Shown: positions 9,639 to 17,490 of the stretch, in pieces
Numbering within the stretch: position 1 is the first letter of the stretch
Layout of the letters: each line of letters opens with the position of its first letter
NCBI RefSeq assembly: GCF_014649395.1
Contig: NZ_BMSY01000009.1
Span: forward strand, 1-64,000
Direction: 5' to 3'
DNA length: 64,000 nucleotides
Source: Streptomyces aureoverticillatus
GTDB taxonomy: Bacteria > Actinomycetota > Actinomycetes > Streptomycetales > Streptomycetaceae
Position numbers and translations under genes: made by a program
The notes under the pieces: model-generated
Told to the model about the DNA's origin: nothing
What the model saw: only the letters and a program-made list of their open reading frames with translations
The model's database searches: none

Positions 9639-10616
9639 ATGACGGATGGCGTGCGGGACGAGGGTGGGGCGTTGAAGGTCGCGGTGGTCGGCGCCGGCGG
9701 TGTCGGCGGCTATTTCGGGGGACGGCTCGCGGAGGCCGGGCACGACGTCGGGTTCGTCGCGCGCGGCGCCCATCTCGAGGCACTGCGGCGCGAGGGCCTG
9801 ACCGTGGACAGCCCGATGGGCGACTTCACCGTCACACCGGCGCGAGCGAGCGACGACACGCGCGACATCGGCGAGGTCGACGTCGTCCTGCTGTGCGTCA
9901 AGACCTGGCAACTGCCGCCCGCCATCGCCGCGTTGAAGCCGCTGATCGGCCCCGAGACGGCGGTCGTGACACTGCAGAACGGCGTCGAGGCGCCGGAGCA
10001 GGTGGCCGAGGAGGTCGGCCGCGACGCGGTGCTGCCCGGCACCGCGAAGATCATCGCCCATGTGGACGGCCCGGGCCGGGTGCGGCACGTGGGCGGCCCG
10101 GCCGCCCTGGCCTTCACCGAGTGGGACAACCGCGCCACCCCCCGCGTGGAGCGGCTCCGCGCCGCGCTCGCCGCGGCGGGCGTGAACGCCACGGTGCCCG
10201 ACGACATCTGGGCCGAGCTGTGGGCCAAGTTCCTGTTCGTGGTGCCCTTCGGCGGACTCGGTACGGTGGCGGACGCCCCGTTCGGCGTGCTGCGCTCGCG
10301 GCCGGGGACGCGGCGGTTGCTGGTCGAGGGCATGACGGAGATCGAGCGGGTGGCGCGGGCCCTGGACGTGCGGCTGCCGGACGACATCGTGGCGCGGAGC
10401 CTCGACTTCATCGACCAGCAGCCCGCCGCGGGCACCTCGTCCCTGCACCGCGACATCCGCGCCGGCCGCCCCTCCGAGCTCGACGCGTGGAACGGTTCGG
10501 TGGTGCGCCTGGGCGAGCGCGCGGGGACGCCGACACCCGTCAACCGGTACTTGTACGAGGTGGCGAGCGTGCTGGCCGCGGGGTCCGGGGAGGCGGACGG
10601 CGGCGGCAACGGCTGA
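9639..10616 (+). CDS. 2-dehydropantoate 2-reductase (ketopantoate reductase family)
   Basis: 325 residues. It has the Rossmann motif VVGAGGVGGYFG near residue 17, CVKTWQLP with the family's conserved lysine, LQNGVEAPE, and WAELWAKFLF in the C-terminal helical domain. The reaction is NADPH-dependent reduction of 2-ketopantoate to pantoate in CoA synthesis, though family members outside pan operons can act on other 2-keto acids. The start is supported by GGGGAGG 6 nt upstream of the ATG. Confidence 0.9.
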   Translation: MTDGVRDEGGALKVAVVGAGGVGGYFGGRLAEAGHDVGFVARGAHLEALRREGLTVDSPMGDFTVTPARASDDTRDIGEVDVVLLCVKTWQLPPAIAALKPLIGPETAVVTLQNGVEAPEQVAEEVGRDAVLPGTAKIIAHVDGPGRVRHVGGPAALAFTEWDNRATPRVERLRAALAAAGVNATVPDDIWAELWAKFLFVVPFGGLGTVADAPFGVLRSRPGTRRLLVEGMTEIERVARALDVRLPDDIVARSLDFIDQQPAAGTSSLHRDIRAGRPSELDAWNGSVVRLGERAGTPTPVNRYLYEVASVLAAGSGEADGGGNG

Positions 10617-10650
10617 CGCCGCACGCCCCCGTCACGCCCGCCCACGACGC

Positions 10651-11283
10651 CTACAGCGCGATGAAGTTGACGTCGTCCACGCTCGGCACGATCTCCACCT
10701 CGTCGCCGAGCGCCCACTCCGCGACACGCGAGACCGTCGCCGCCGGGACGACGTCGCTGATGCCCGCCGCCGCCGGAATGTCGTACGTGGCGTGCGCGTC
10801 GTGCGGGATGACGACGCGGAAGCCGAGGTCCAGGGCGGTGCGCGAGGTCGCGCTGACGCACATCTCCGACATGACACCGCAGACGGCGAGTGCGCCGACG
10901 CCCTCCGCCCGCAGCACGTCCTCCAGTTCGGTCTCCTCGAAGCCGTCGTCGACGGTCTTGTGGAACACCAGCTCGCCGCGTTCGGCGTCGACAGGGAAGT
11001 GCATCTCCCAGGTGGGTGTGCCCGGTTCGTCGAGGGCACCGTCCGGGCCGTCGTTCTGCAACTGGATGACGAGCGCGCCCGCCGCCCGCGCCTTGGCGAG
11101 GAGTTGCTCCATGCGCGGCAGCAGGCGCTCCGCGTCGGGCACGGCTTCGTCGCCGACGACGAAGCCGGACTGGGTGTCGACGATGATCAGGGCCTCGACG
11201 GGTTCGACGGGCCCGCCGGAGGGGGATCCGGCGGACGTCGGCTGGCTCGAGGATGCGGTGGCAGAACTCATGTGCCCCATCAT
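10651..11283 (-). CDS. Isochorismatase-family cysteine hydrolase
   Basis: Up to 210 residues. The catalytic triad is visible: Asp36 (IIVDTQSGF), Lys109 (VFHKTVDDGF) and Cys142 (VCGVMSEMCVSATSR), with the usual cis-peptide context before the cysteine. The likely activity is hydrolysis of an amide or ester such as nicotinamide, N-carbamoyl compounds or isochorismate; the substrate is not predictable here. Three ATGs (11283, 11280, 11271) are close together, and the first about 28 residues are Ser/Gly/Pro rich, so the true start is uncertain. Confidence 0.88.
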   Translation of the reverse strand: MMGHMSSATASSSQPTSAGSPSGGPVEPVEALIIVDTQSGFVVGDEAVPDAERLLPRMEQLLAKARAAGALVIQLQNDGPDGALDEPGTPTWEMHFPVDAERGELVFHKTVDDGFEETELEDVLRAEGVGALAVCGVMSEMCVSATSRTALDLGFRVVIPHDAHATYDIPAAAGISDVVPAATVSRVAEWALGDEVEIVPSVDDVNFIAL

Positions 11284-11318
11284 CCCTGCGGGTTACAGAC
11301 GTCCGGCACCGGCCCCCG

Positions 11319-11372
11319 CGTACCGCCAGGGCTCCACGTACCGCCAGGGCTCCACGTACCGTCAGGACTCCG
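11319..11372 (-). repeat. Three 18-bp tandem repeats spanning the stop codon of the DUF2470 gene
   Basis: Unit CGTACCGCCAGGGCTCCA, two perfect copies and a third with three changes. The third copy contains the stop codon of the DUF2470 gene: TGA there corresponds to TGG in the other copies, so the repeat array continues the reading frame past the stop. Confidence 0.9.
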
Positions 11373-12078
11373 GCGGAGCCGGCCGCAGCACGGGCCGCCG
11401 CAGCAGCCGGGCCTTGGTGAGCAGCGCGTGCATGCGCTCGGTGACCTGGCCCAGGTCTTCGACGGGTTCGTGGAACGGCAGGCGCACATCGGCCTGGCTG
11501 CTGACCCGTTCCAGGCGCAGCGTCACGCCGTGCCGGTCGATGGCGAGCGGTTTGACGGCGACGACGCCGGACAGGCTGTCCGCGGCGATGAGCCGGGTGA
11601 GCTGCTCGACGGCCTCGGGGTGGGCGTCGGCGAGGTGGGTGAGCAGCCGGCCCTCGGCGAGGGCGAGCGGGTCCGGGTCGGCCAGCGCGAACTCCTCGAG
11701 GTCGATTCCGGTGCGGCCGTTCACGTCGTGCAGCACCGCGCAGGCAGGCTCGAACTCCAGGTGGTCGCGGGTGGCCGTGAGCGTTCCGGAGAGCCAGAGC
11801 CGGGAGCGCACCCGGTCCCGGACCGGCACCGGCGCGACGTCCGCGAACTCCACGAGCGTCGACGGTTCGCCGCGCGGCGCGCAGATCAGCGCGGCGGCGA
11901 GCGCGCTGTCCTCGGGCGGGTGCAGCAGCACGGTGCCCCGCTCGCTGACGGTGTGGGCACCGACGAGGTCGTCTCTGCCGATCTCCGTGGTCACCGCGCA
12001 GGACCAGGCGGTGGCGAGCACGGAGCGGGCGCGCGCCGCCGCGGTGGGCATGGTCGTGCTGACGTGTCGGACACCCAT
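11362..12078 (-). CDS. DUF2470 domain protein (HugZ-like C-terminal domain), iron-regulated
   Basis: 238 residues, no signal peptide. It resembles the DUF2470 half of heme-utilisation proteins: FEPACAVLHDVNGRTGIDLEEF, then LLTHLADAHPEAVEQLTRLI and VVAVKPLAIDRHGVTLRL. The ATG at 12078 has GGAGG 6 nt upstream. A near-perfect iron box lies 13 bp before the start codon, so a DtxR/DmdR repressor should shut it off when iron is plentiful; a part in heme or siderophore-iron handling is likely. It has no FMN-binding N-terminal domain, so a heme-degrading activity is not established. Confidence 0.85.
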   Translation of the reverse strand: MGVRHVSTTMPTAAARARSVLATAWSCAVTTEIGRDDLVGAHTVSERGTVLLHPPEDSALAAALICAPRGEPSTLVEFADVAPVPVRDRVRSRLWLSGTLTATRDHLEFEPACAVLHDVNGRTGIDLEEFALADPDPLALAEGRLLTHLADAHPEAVEQLTRLIAADSLSGVVAVKPLAIDRHGVTLRLERVSSQADVRLPFHEPVEDLGQVTERMHALLTKARLLRRPVLRPAPPES

Positions 12079-12090
12079 CCTCAACCTCCA

Positions 12091-12109
12091 TTAGGTAAGC
12101 CTTGCCTAA
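12091..12109 (-). promoter_or_regulatory. DtxR/DmdR-type iron box
   Basis: TTAGGTAAGCCTTGCCTAA, a 19-bp palindrome matching the iron-box consensus TWAGGTWAGSCTWACCTWA at 18 of 19 positions. It sits between the promoter region and start codon of the DUF2470 gene, so repressor binding would block its transcription. The nearest gene on the other side points the same way, so only one target is expected. Confidence 0.9.
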
Positions 12110-12172
12110 CTTATCGGAGATCGCGCGCCGCTGCCAGCAGGCGTGACCTGCGCGTTGCGTCCTCACTCGCCG

Positions 12173-12592
12173 TCAGGTCCAGCGATGCATCCCGATCGAC
12201 TCGGGGGCCGTCGGCCGGAACCCGAACTTCTCGTACAGGAACCGGGCATCGCCGTCCGCGATGAGGGAGACGTACGCCCCCTGCGGCGCGCGGCGTTCGA
12301 GTTCGTCGACCAGCGCCGCCATGATCCGCTTGCCCAGGCCGCGGCCCTGATGGTCGGGCAGGACGCAGATGTCGACGATCTGGAAGACGCAGCCGCCGTC
12401 ACCCACGACGCGCCCCATGCCGACGGCCTCGCCTTCGAGGTGGACGGTCACCGCGTGCCAGGTGTGGGGCAGTCCGGCACGGGCCGCCTCCACCGTCCTG
12501 GCACTCAGTCCGGACTCGACCCGCAGTCGGAGATAGGTCTCCACGGACGGCGTTCCGGCTCGCATCATGTAATAGTCAGTATTGCTATTCAC
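12173..12592 (-). CDS. GNAT family N-acetyltransferase
   Basis: 139 residues. Motif A reads ICVLPDHQGRGLGKRIM, binding the pyrophosphate of acetyl-CoA, followed by the motif B region LYEKFGFRP. Substrate unknown. It starts with GTG (MNSNTDYY) and has no strong Shine-Dalgarno; ATGs lie 24 and 27 nt further in. An iron box and the DUF2470 gene lie downstream but it does not appear to share their control. Confidence 0.88.
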   Translation of the reverse strand: MNSNTDYYMMRAGTPSVETYLRLRVESGLSARTVEAARAGLPHTWHAVTVHLEGEAVGMGRVVGDGGCVFQIVDICVLPDHQGRGLGKRIMAALVDELERRAPQGAYVSLIADGDARFLYEKFGFRPTAPESIGMHRWT

Positions 12593-12634
12593 CTGCTACA
12601 GATTAGCAGCGCGGACAGCACGGAGATCACGGAA

Positions 12635-12666
12635 AAGGCCACCTGGGGCATGCCCCGGGTGGCCTT
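12635..12666 (-). terminator. Hairpin terminator downstream of the mscR-MBL operon
   Basis: Outer 9-bp arms AAGGCCACC/GGTGGCCTT enclose a second palindrome GGGGCATGCCCC, one mismatch apart, giving a long stem about 20 bp after the MBL stop codon. It separates that operon from the acetyltransferase gene. Confidence 0.75.
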
Positions 12667-12685
12667 CGAGTGGGTCGCGCGTCCG

Positions 12686-13354
12686 TCAGTGGCCGCGCGC
12701 GATCCACTCCTCCAGGTGCGGCGCCTCCGCGCCGATGGTCGTGCTGTCGCCGTGTCCGGTGCGGACGACCGTCTCGGGCGGCAGCGTCAGGAGCCGGTCG
12801 CGGATGGACCCCACGATCGTCGGGAAATCGCTGAAGGAGCGGCCCGTCGCGCCGGGGCCGCCCGCGAAGAGGGTGTCCCCGGTGAAGACGGTGCCGAGTG
12901 CGGGTGCGTACAGGCTGACCGCGCCGTGGCAGTGGCCGGGCGTGTGCAGGACCCGCAACACCGTTCCGGCGACGGTCAGTTCCTGGCCGTCGGCCAGCTC
13001 GCCGTCCGGAGCGCGGTCCGGGTGGGTGAGCTTCCACAGCTCCAGGTCGTCGGGGTGCAGCAGGACGGGCGCGCCGGTGCGGTCGGCGAGCGCGGGCGCG
13101 GCGTCGACGTGGTCGTCGTGGGCGTGCGTGCACACGATCGCGACCAGGCGGCGGTCCCCCAGGGCGGCCGCGATGGCCTCCGCGTCGTGGGCGGCGTCGA
13201 TGACGACGGCCTCGTGGTCGTCGCCGACGATCCAGACGTTGTTGTCGACGTCCCAGGTGCCGCCGTCGAGCGAGAACGTTCCGGAGGTGACGAGGTGGTC
13301 GACGCGCGCGCCGCCCGACGGCGCGGACGATCCGGTGGGCTGCTCGGCGGCCAT
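12686..13354 (-). CDS. Metallo-beta-lactamase fold hydrolase, partner of MscR
   Basis: 222 residues. Metal-binding motif THAHDDHVD (76-84), then HTPGHCHGA with His141 and FTGDTLF, the glyoxalase II-like pattern for two metal ions. Its ATG overlaps the mscR stop by one base (TGATG). In actinobacteria an MBL protein commonly follows mscR; the likely job is hydrolysis of S-formylmycothiol or a related thioester made by the dehydrogenase. The substrate is inferred from this pairing. Confidence 0.9.
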   Translation of the reverse strand: MAAEQPTGSSAPSGGARVDHLVTSGTFSLDGGTWDVDNNVWIVGDDHEAVVIDAAHDAEAIAAALGDRRLVAIVCTHAHDDHVDAAPALADRTGAPVLLHPDDLELWKLTHPDRAPDGELADGQELTVAGTVLRVLHTPGHCHGAVSLYAPALGTVFTGDTLFAGGPGATGRSFSDFPTIVGSIRDRLLTLPPETVVRTGHGDSTTIGAEAPHLEEWIARGH

Positions 13355-14439
13355 CAGAAGACCACCACCGAGCGCAGCACGTCACCGTGGTGCATCCGCT
13401 CGAAGGCCTTCTCGACCTCGTCGAGCGCGATCGTCTCGGTCACGAACGCGTCGAGGTCGAGCCGCCCCTGCCGGTAGAGGTCGATCAGCATCGGGAAGTC
13501 CCGCGAGGGCAGGCAGTCGCCGTACCAACTCGACTTGAGCGCGCCGCCGCGCCCGAAGACGTCGAGCAGCGGCAGGTCGATCCGCATCTCCGGCGTCGGC
13601 ACGCCGACCAGGACGACGGTGCCCGCCAAGTCCCGTGCGTAGAAGGCCTGTTCATACGTCTCCGGGCGGCCGACCGCCTCGATGACAACGTCGGCGCCGA
13701 AGCCGCCCGTCAGCTCCCGGATCGCCTCCACCGGGTCCGCGGCACGCGAGTTGACGGTGTCCGTCGCGCCGAGCCCGCGCGCGGTCTCCAGCTTCCGGTC
13801 GTCGATGTCCACCGCGATGATCTTCGCGGCACCGGCGAGGCGGGCCCCCACGACGGCGGCGTTGCCGACGCCGCCGCAGCCGATGACGGCCACCGAGTCG
13901 CCGCGGCCCACGCCGCCGGTGTTGATCGCGGCGCCGAGCCCGGCCATCACCCCGCAGCCGAGCAGTCCGGCCGCGGCCGGGGACGCCGCCGGGTCGACCT
14001 TGGTGCACTGCCCGGCCGCGACCAGCGTCTTCTCCGCGAACGCGCCGATGCCGAGCGCGGGCGCGAGCTCGGTGCCGTCGGCGAGGGTCATCTTCTGCTT
14101 CGCGTTGTGCGTGTCGAAGCAGTACTGCGGGCGGCCGCGCTTGCAGGCGCGGCACTGGCCGCACACGGCACGCCAGTTGAGGATCACGAAGTCGCCGGGC
14201 GCGACCTCGGTGACGCCCTCGCCCACCGCCTCCACGACGCCAGCCGCCTCGTGTCCGAGCAGGAACGGGAAGTCGTCGTTGATGCCGCCTTCGCGGTAGT
14301 GCAGGTCGGTGTGACAGACCCCGCACGCCTGGACCTTCACCACGGCTTCGCCCGGCCCCGGGTCCGGCACGGTGATCGTCTCGATCCGCACCGGTTCGCC
14401 CTTCGCGCGTGCGATCACGCCCCGCACTTGCTGCGCCAT
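13354..14439 (-). CDS. mscR: S-(hydroxymethyl)mycothiol dehydrogenase
   Basis: 361 residues, zinc-dependent class III alcohol dehydrogenase type. Catalytic zinc ligands in ACGVCHTDLHY and GHEAAGVVE; structural zinc cysteines in CGQCRACKRGRPQYC; NAD site VIGCGGVGNAAV. The high similarity pattern MAQQVRGVIARAKGEPV and NAKQKMTLADGT is that of mycothiol-dependent formaldehyde dehydrogenase. It oxidises the adduct of mycothiol and formaldehyde (and may reduce S-nitrosomycothiol). The ATG at 14439 was chosen for its match to the family N-terminus. It is operonic with the MBL gene. Confidence 0.93.
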   Translation of the reverse strand: MAQQVRGVIARAKGEPVRIETITVPDPGPGEAVVKVQACGVCHTDLHYREGGINDDFPFLLGHEAAGVVEAVGEGVTEVAPGDFVILNWRAVCGQCRACKRGRPQYCFDTHNAKQKMTLADGTELAPALGIGAFAEKTLVAAGQCTKVDPAASPAAAGLLGCGVMAGLGAAINTGGVGRGDSVAVIGCGGVGNAAVVGARLAGAAKIIAVDIDDRKLETARGLGATDTVNSRAADPVEAIRELTGGFGADVVIEAVGRPETYEQAFYARDLAGTVVLVGVPTPEMRIDLPLLDVFGRGGALKSSWYGDCLPSRDFPMLIDLYRQGRLDLDAFVTETIALDEVEKAFERMHHGDVLRSVVVF

Positions 14440-14451
14440 GACTCTCGCCCT

Positions 14452-14485
14452 TCTCTCGCCTGCGTACGTCTCTCGCCTGCGTACG
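14452..14485. repeat. 17-bp perfect tandem duplication in the mscR leader
   Basis: Two identical copies of TCTCTCGCCTGCGTACG directly upstream of mscR (12 bp before its start codon). Each copy contains CGTACG-type palindromic sequence, so it could be a duplicated operator or a neutral duplication. Confidence 0.85.
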
Positions 14486-14566
14486 TCCCGTCCGGCGGCG
14501 CTGCCCGAGGGGCGGGCGAACACGCCGGTACGAGGAGCCTACGGCCCTCGCGCCTAGGGTGAGAAC

Positions 14567-15436
14567 GTGCGCGAAATCGCTGCTCAGACCCTGCTGCCCG
14601 TCAACGCGACGCTCGCCGTCGTCCTGGTCGTCCTGCTGCTCGCCGCGGCGACGACGGCCGCCCTGTTCCGGCTCTCGCCCGACGATTCGCGGGGCCGGGC
14701 GCGGGAGATCGCCGTGGCCGGAGTGCGGGCCACCGCCCAACTGGCCGCGGTGTCCCTGCTGATCGGCTGGGTGGTCCACCACACGGCGGCCCTGTTCGGC
14801 TTCCTGCTCCTGATGTTCGGCGTGGCCACCCGTACGGCGGGGCGGCGCATCACCCCCAACGGAACCTGGTGGTGGGCGGCGGTGCCCATCGCGGTGCCCG
14901 TCGTGCCGGTGGTCGCCGCCCTGACCCTGGCGGGCCTCGTCCCCGTGCACGGCATCGCGATGATCCCGGTGACCGGCATCCTCATCGGCGGCGCGCTCAC
15001 GGCGACCGTGCTCGGCGGCCGCCGCGCCCTGGACGAACTGCGTACCCGCATGGGCGAGTTCGAGGCGGGCCTCGCCCTGGGCCTGCTGGAGCGCGACGCC
15101 CGCCTGGAGGTGATCCGCCCCGCCGCCTCCGACGCGCTCCTGCCCGGCCTCGACCAGACCCGCACGGTCGGCCTGGTCACACTGCCCGGCGCGTTCGTCG
15201 GCATGCTGCTCGGCGGCGCGTCGCCGGTGCAGGCGGGCGCGGTCCAGCTCTTCGTCCTCATCGCCCTGATGGCCGTGCAGGCGGTGGCCGTCGCCGTGAC
15301 CGTCGAGCTCATCGCGTACGGCAAGCTCCACCGCGACGAGCCCCCGGCCTCCGGCGATCGCCCCCAAGGCTCCGGCGGCCGGCCCCGCGGCCCCGACGGG
15401 ATGCCGGGAGCCGCCCCGTCCGGCCGCGCCGGCTGA
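14567..15436 (+). CDS. FetB-like (UPF0014) ABC transporter permease
   Basis: 289 residues with about seven hydrophobic helices and the family motifs GVRATAQLAAVSLLIGW, IPVTGILIGGALTAT and LVTLPGAFVGMLLGGASPVQAG. E. coli FetB with FetA exports iron under oxidative stress. No ATPase gene is adjacent, so the partner must be elsewhere. The next gene is a glutathione peroxidase, which fits an oxidative-stress setting. The last about 35 residues are Pro/Gly rich and basic. GTG start with AGGGTGAG upstream. Confidence 0.85.
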   Translation: MREIAAQTLLPVNATLAVVLVVLLLAAATTAALFRLSPDDSRGRAREIAVAGVRATAQLAAVSLLIGWVVHHTAALFGFLLLMFGVATRTAGRRITPNGTWWWAAVPIAVPVVPVVAALTLAGLVPVHGIAMIPVTGILIGGALTATVLGGRRALDELRTRMGEFEAGLALGLLERDARLEVIRPAASDALLPGLDQTRTVGLVTLPGAFVGMLLGGASPVQAGAVQLFVLIALMAVQAVAVAVTVELIAYGKLHRDEPPASGDRPQGSGGRPRGPDGMPGAAPSGRAG

Positions 15437-15452
15437 GCGTACGCTCGGCCTC

Positions 15453-15944
15453 ATGTCTGTTTACGACGCAGTGGAAATCGACAGCCTCCAGGGCGGCCCC
15501 GCCGACCTCTCCCAGTACCGGGGCAAGGCCGTCCTGATCGTCAACGTCGCCTCCAAGTGCGGGCTCACCCCGCAGTACGCGGGCCTGGAGCGCCTCCAGG
15601 AGACGTACGCCGAGCGCGGCTTCACCGTCCTCGGCGTGCCCTGCAACCAGTTCATGGGCCAGGAGCCCGGCACGTCCGAGGAGATCGCCGAGTTCTGCTC
15701 GGCGACGTACGGCGTGACCTTCCCGATGACGGAGAAGGTCGACGTGAACGGTGCGGGGCGGCACGCCCTGTACGAGCGGCTCGTGCCCGCGGCGGACGCC
15801 GAGGGCCACACCGGCGACATCCGCTGGAACTTCGAGAAGTTCCTTCTTGACAGCGACGGCGAGGTCGTCGCCCGCTTCTCCCCGCAGACCGAGCCGGACT
15901 CCCCCGAGGTCGTCGCCGCCGTCGAGGCGAACCTCCCCGCCTGA
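15453..15944 (+). CDS. Glutathione peroxidase family thiol peroxidase
   Basis: 163 residues. Active site NVASKCGLTPQY with Cys36 instead of selenocysteine, CNQF with Gln66, and RWNFEKF with Trp125 and Asn126 complete the peroxidatic tetrad. In a mycothiol organism the reductant is probably thioredoxin or mycothiol rather than glutathione. It lies 16 bp after the FetB-like gene and is probably cotranscribed. Confidence 0.95.
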   Translation: MSVYDAVEIDSLQGGPADLSQYRGKAVLIVNVASKCGLTPQYAGLERLQETYAERGFTVLGVPCNQFMGQEPGTSEEIAEFCSATYGVTFPMTEKVDVNGAGRHALYERLVPAADAEGHTGDIRWNFEKFLLDSDGEVVARFSPQTEPDSPEVVAAVEANLPA

Positions 15945-15956
15945 CGACGCCCGCGC

Positions 15957-16670
15957 TCAGGGCCGGTAGACGCAGGAGGTCAGCGGCGCGCTCCGGTGCC
16001 AGCCCAGCGTCTCGTACAGCGCACGTCCTTCGGGGGTCGCGCCCAGGACGCCCAGCCTCGCCCCGCGGGCCAGGGCCTCGGCGGCGAGGGTGCGCATGAC
16101 GAAGCTGCCGAGGCCGCGGCGGCGGTGGGCCTCCTGCGTCACGACGCGGTCCACCACCGTCGCGTGCCCGAGGACGGCCATCTGCCCCTGGGCGGCGAGC
16201 TCGCCCGCGCCGTCGTGCACCCGCACGAAGGTGACGCCGTCGTCCGTCTCGACCGACGCGGTGTAGCCGTCGGGCGCCACCGGCTCCGTGGGCCGGAGCG
16301 CGACGGCCATCAGATGGCCCGACTCCTCCTCGTCGATCGCCCAGCCCGCCGGCAGCCAGGGCTCGACGTCGCGCGGCTCGGCGGGGACCTCCAGCCAGGT
16401 GTGCGGCGCCTCGACCGAGGCGGCAGCCGCGCGCACCACGTCCGCGCTCGGCTCCAGCAACACATGGCGCCCCACCCGGTCGGGGCTGCCCACTTCCATG
16501 TACACCCCCCAGGGCCGTTCCGTCGGCCGGGGTGTCCGCCGTGACACGGTCCAGCCCGTGGCCCAGATCCTGGCCACGTCCGCGACATCCGTGACCTGTA
16601 CGGCCCCCGTGTTCTCAGCGCTCACCGTGTTCTCTGCGCTCTCTGCGACCTCCGCGGTCATGGGTCCCAT
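15957..16670 (-). CDS. GNAT family N-acetyltransferase, two-domain
   Basis: 237 residues. The C-terminal half holds the acetyl-CoA motif VTQEAHRRRGLGSFVMRTL and LYETLGW. The N-terminal half is a degenerate acetyltransferase-like region (WLPAGWAIDEEESGHLM). The ATG at 16670 has GGGAGGG 7 nt upstream, better than an ATG 60 nt earlier. Residues 7-19 repeat SAENT twice, mirroring a short DNA duplication. Substrate unknown. Confidence 0.85.
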   Translation of the reverse strand: MGPMTAEVAESAENTVSAENTGAVQVTDVADVARIWATGWTVSRRTPRPTERPWGVYMEVGSPDRVGRHVLLEPSADVVRAAAASVEAPHTWLEVPAEPRDVEPWLPAGWAIDEEESGHLMAVALRPTEPVAPDGYTASVETDDGVTFVRVHDGAGELAAQGQMAVLGHATVVDRVVTQEAHRRRGLGSFVMRTLAAEALARGARLGVLGATPEGRALYETLGWHRSAPLTSCVYRP

Positions 16671-16791
16671 GAGCAGTCCCTCCCAGGAATCGTGTCGGTG
16701 TCCACACACCTTGTGTGCGTTAAATTGCACGCTAGTACAGAATACTGTTCAACGCGAGAGGGTTGTGGAGCGTCGGGCCGCACAGCGGAAA

Positions 16792-16817
16792 GCCCCACGG
16801 ACGGGCGTCCGTGGGGC
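16792..16817 (-). terminator. Hairpin terminator of the XRE-cupin gene
   Basis: Perfect 11-bp inverted repeat GCCCCACGGAC with a 4-nt GGGC loop, about 47 bp after the stop of the regulator gene to its right. Confidence 0.8.
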
Positions 16818-16863
16818 GGTGGGGCCATGGGGCGGTGGGGCCTGCGCGGCAGGTGACGGAGCG

Positions 16864-17457
16864 TCAGTACAGGCTGGAGAACAGCACGACCACCATCTGC
16901 GCCGGTTCCTCGGCGTCGTTGCGGAAGGTGTGCGGATGCCCGGCCGACCACTGGATGCAGTCCCCGGCGCGCAGTTCGTGGTCCACGCCGTTGTAGCGGG
17001 CCACGAGGGTGCCCCGGGTGACCATGACGAGGTCGGTGCCCTCGTGCTGGAGGTCCTCGGTGAGGCCGCAGCCGGGCTGGAAGTCGCCCGTGACGACCTG
17101 GTACCCGAGCTCCGGGGAGCGCAGCACGCGGTAGACGACTCCGGGGGCCCGGTTCAGCGTCTCCTGTTCCTCCCGCGGGAAGACCGAGGGCGTGGCCCGG
17201 CCGCGGGAGAAGCCGAGGAACGAGCCGACGTCGTGGTCGAAGACCTTCGCGAGCCGGCCGAGCCGCTCCAGGGCGATGTCGGTCTCGCCGCGCTCCAGGG
17301 ACGCCAGGAAGGACACCGAGAGCCCGCACTCCGCGGCGACCTGACGCAGCGACATGCCCCGCTGCGTACGCAGCCGGTGCAGCACCTCGCCGGGCGGCGG
17401 GAAGCCCAGCTCCGGATCCCGCGCGGAGGGACGGGTCGAGGGGTCCGGATCAGCCAT
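16864..17457 (-). CDS. XRE-family regulator with C-terminal cupin domain
   Basis: 197 residues. An N-terminal helix-turn-helix (LRTQRGMSLRQVAAECGLS, then FLASLERGETDIALERL) is joined to a cupin (HEGTDLVMVTRGTLVARYNG, WSAGHPHTFRN). The family senses small molecules through the cupin and controls amino-acid, polyamine or antibiotic genes. No obvious target adjoins it except the acetyltransferase further left, which has its own promoter region. Confidence 0.9.
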   Translation of the reverse strand: MADPDPSTRPSARDPELGFPPPGEVLHRLRTQRGMSLRQVAAECGLSVSFLASLERGETDIALERLGRLAKVFDHDVGSFLGFSRGRATPSVFPREEQETLNRAPGVVYRVLRSPELGYQVVTGDFQPGCGLTEDLQHEGTDLVMVTRGTLVARYNGVDHELRAGDCIQWSAGHPHTFRNDAEEPAQMVVVLFSSLY

Positions 17458-17490
17458 GACGGCATCCTAAGCACCCGCGACGCCGCGCGG

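Noticed and set aside
11319..11372. Repeats as an operator array for the DUF2470 gene
   Set aside because: They lie at the 3' end of the gene, far from its promoter, and a real iron box exists at the 5' end.
9710..12166. A long minus-strand frame of 818 codons covering the ketopantoate reductase to DUF2470 region
   Set aside because: Shifted frame of the isochorismatase and DUF2470 genes on one part and antisense to the reductase on the other; arginine-rich nonsense.
16680..16745. AT-richer stretch with small palindromes upstream of the two-domain acetyltransferase
   Set aside because: Only 4-bp arms (GTGC/GCAC, ACAG/CTGT); probably its promoter, but no specific boxes can be defended.
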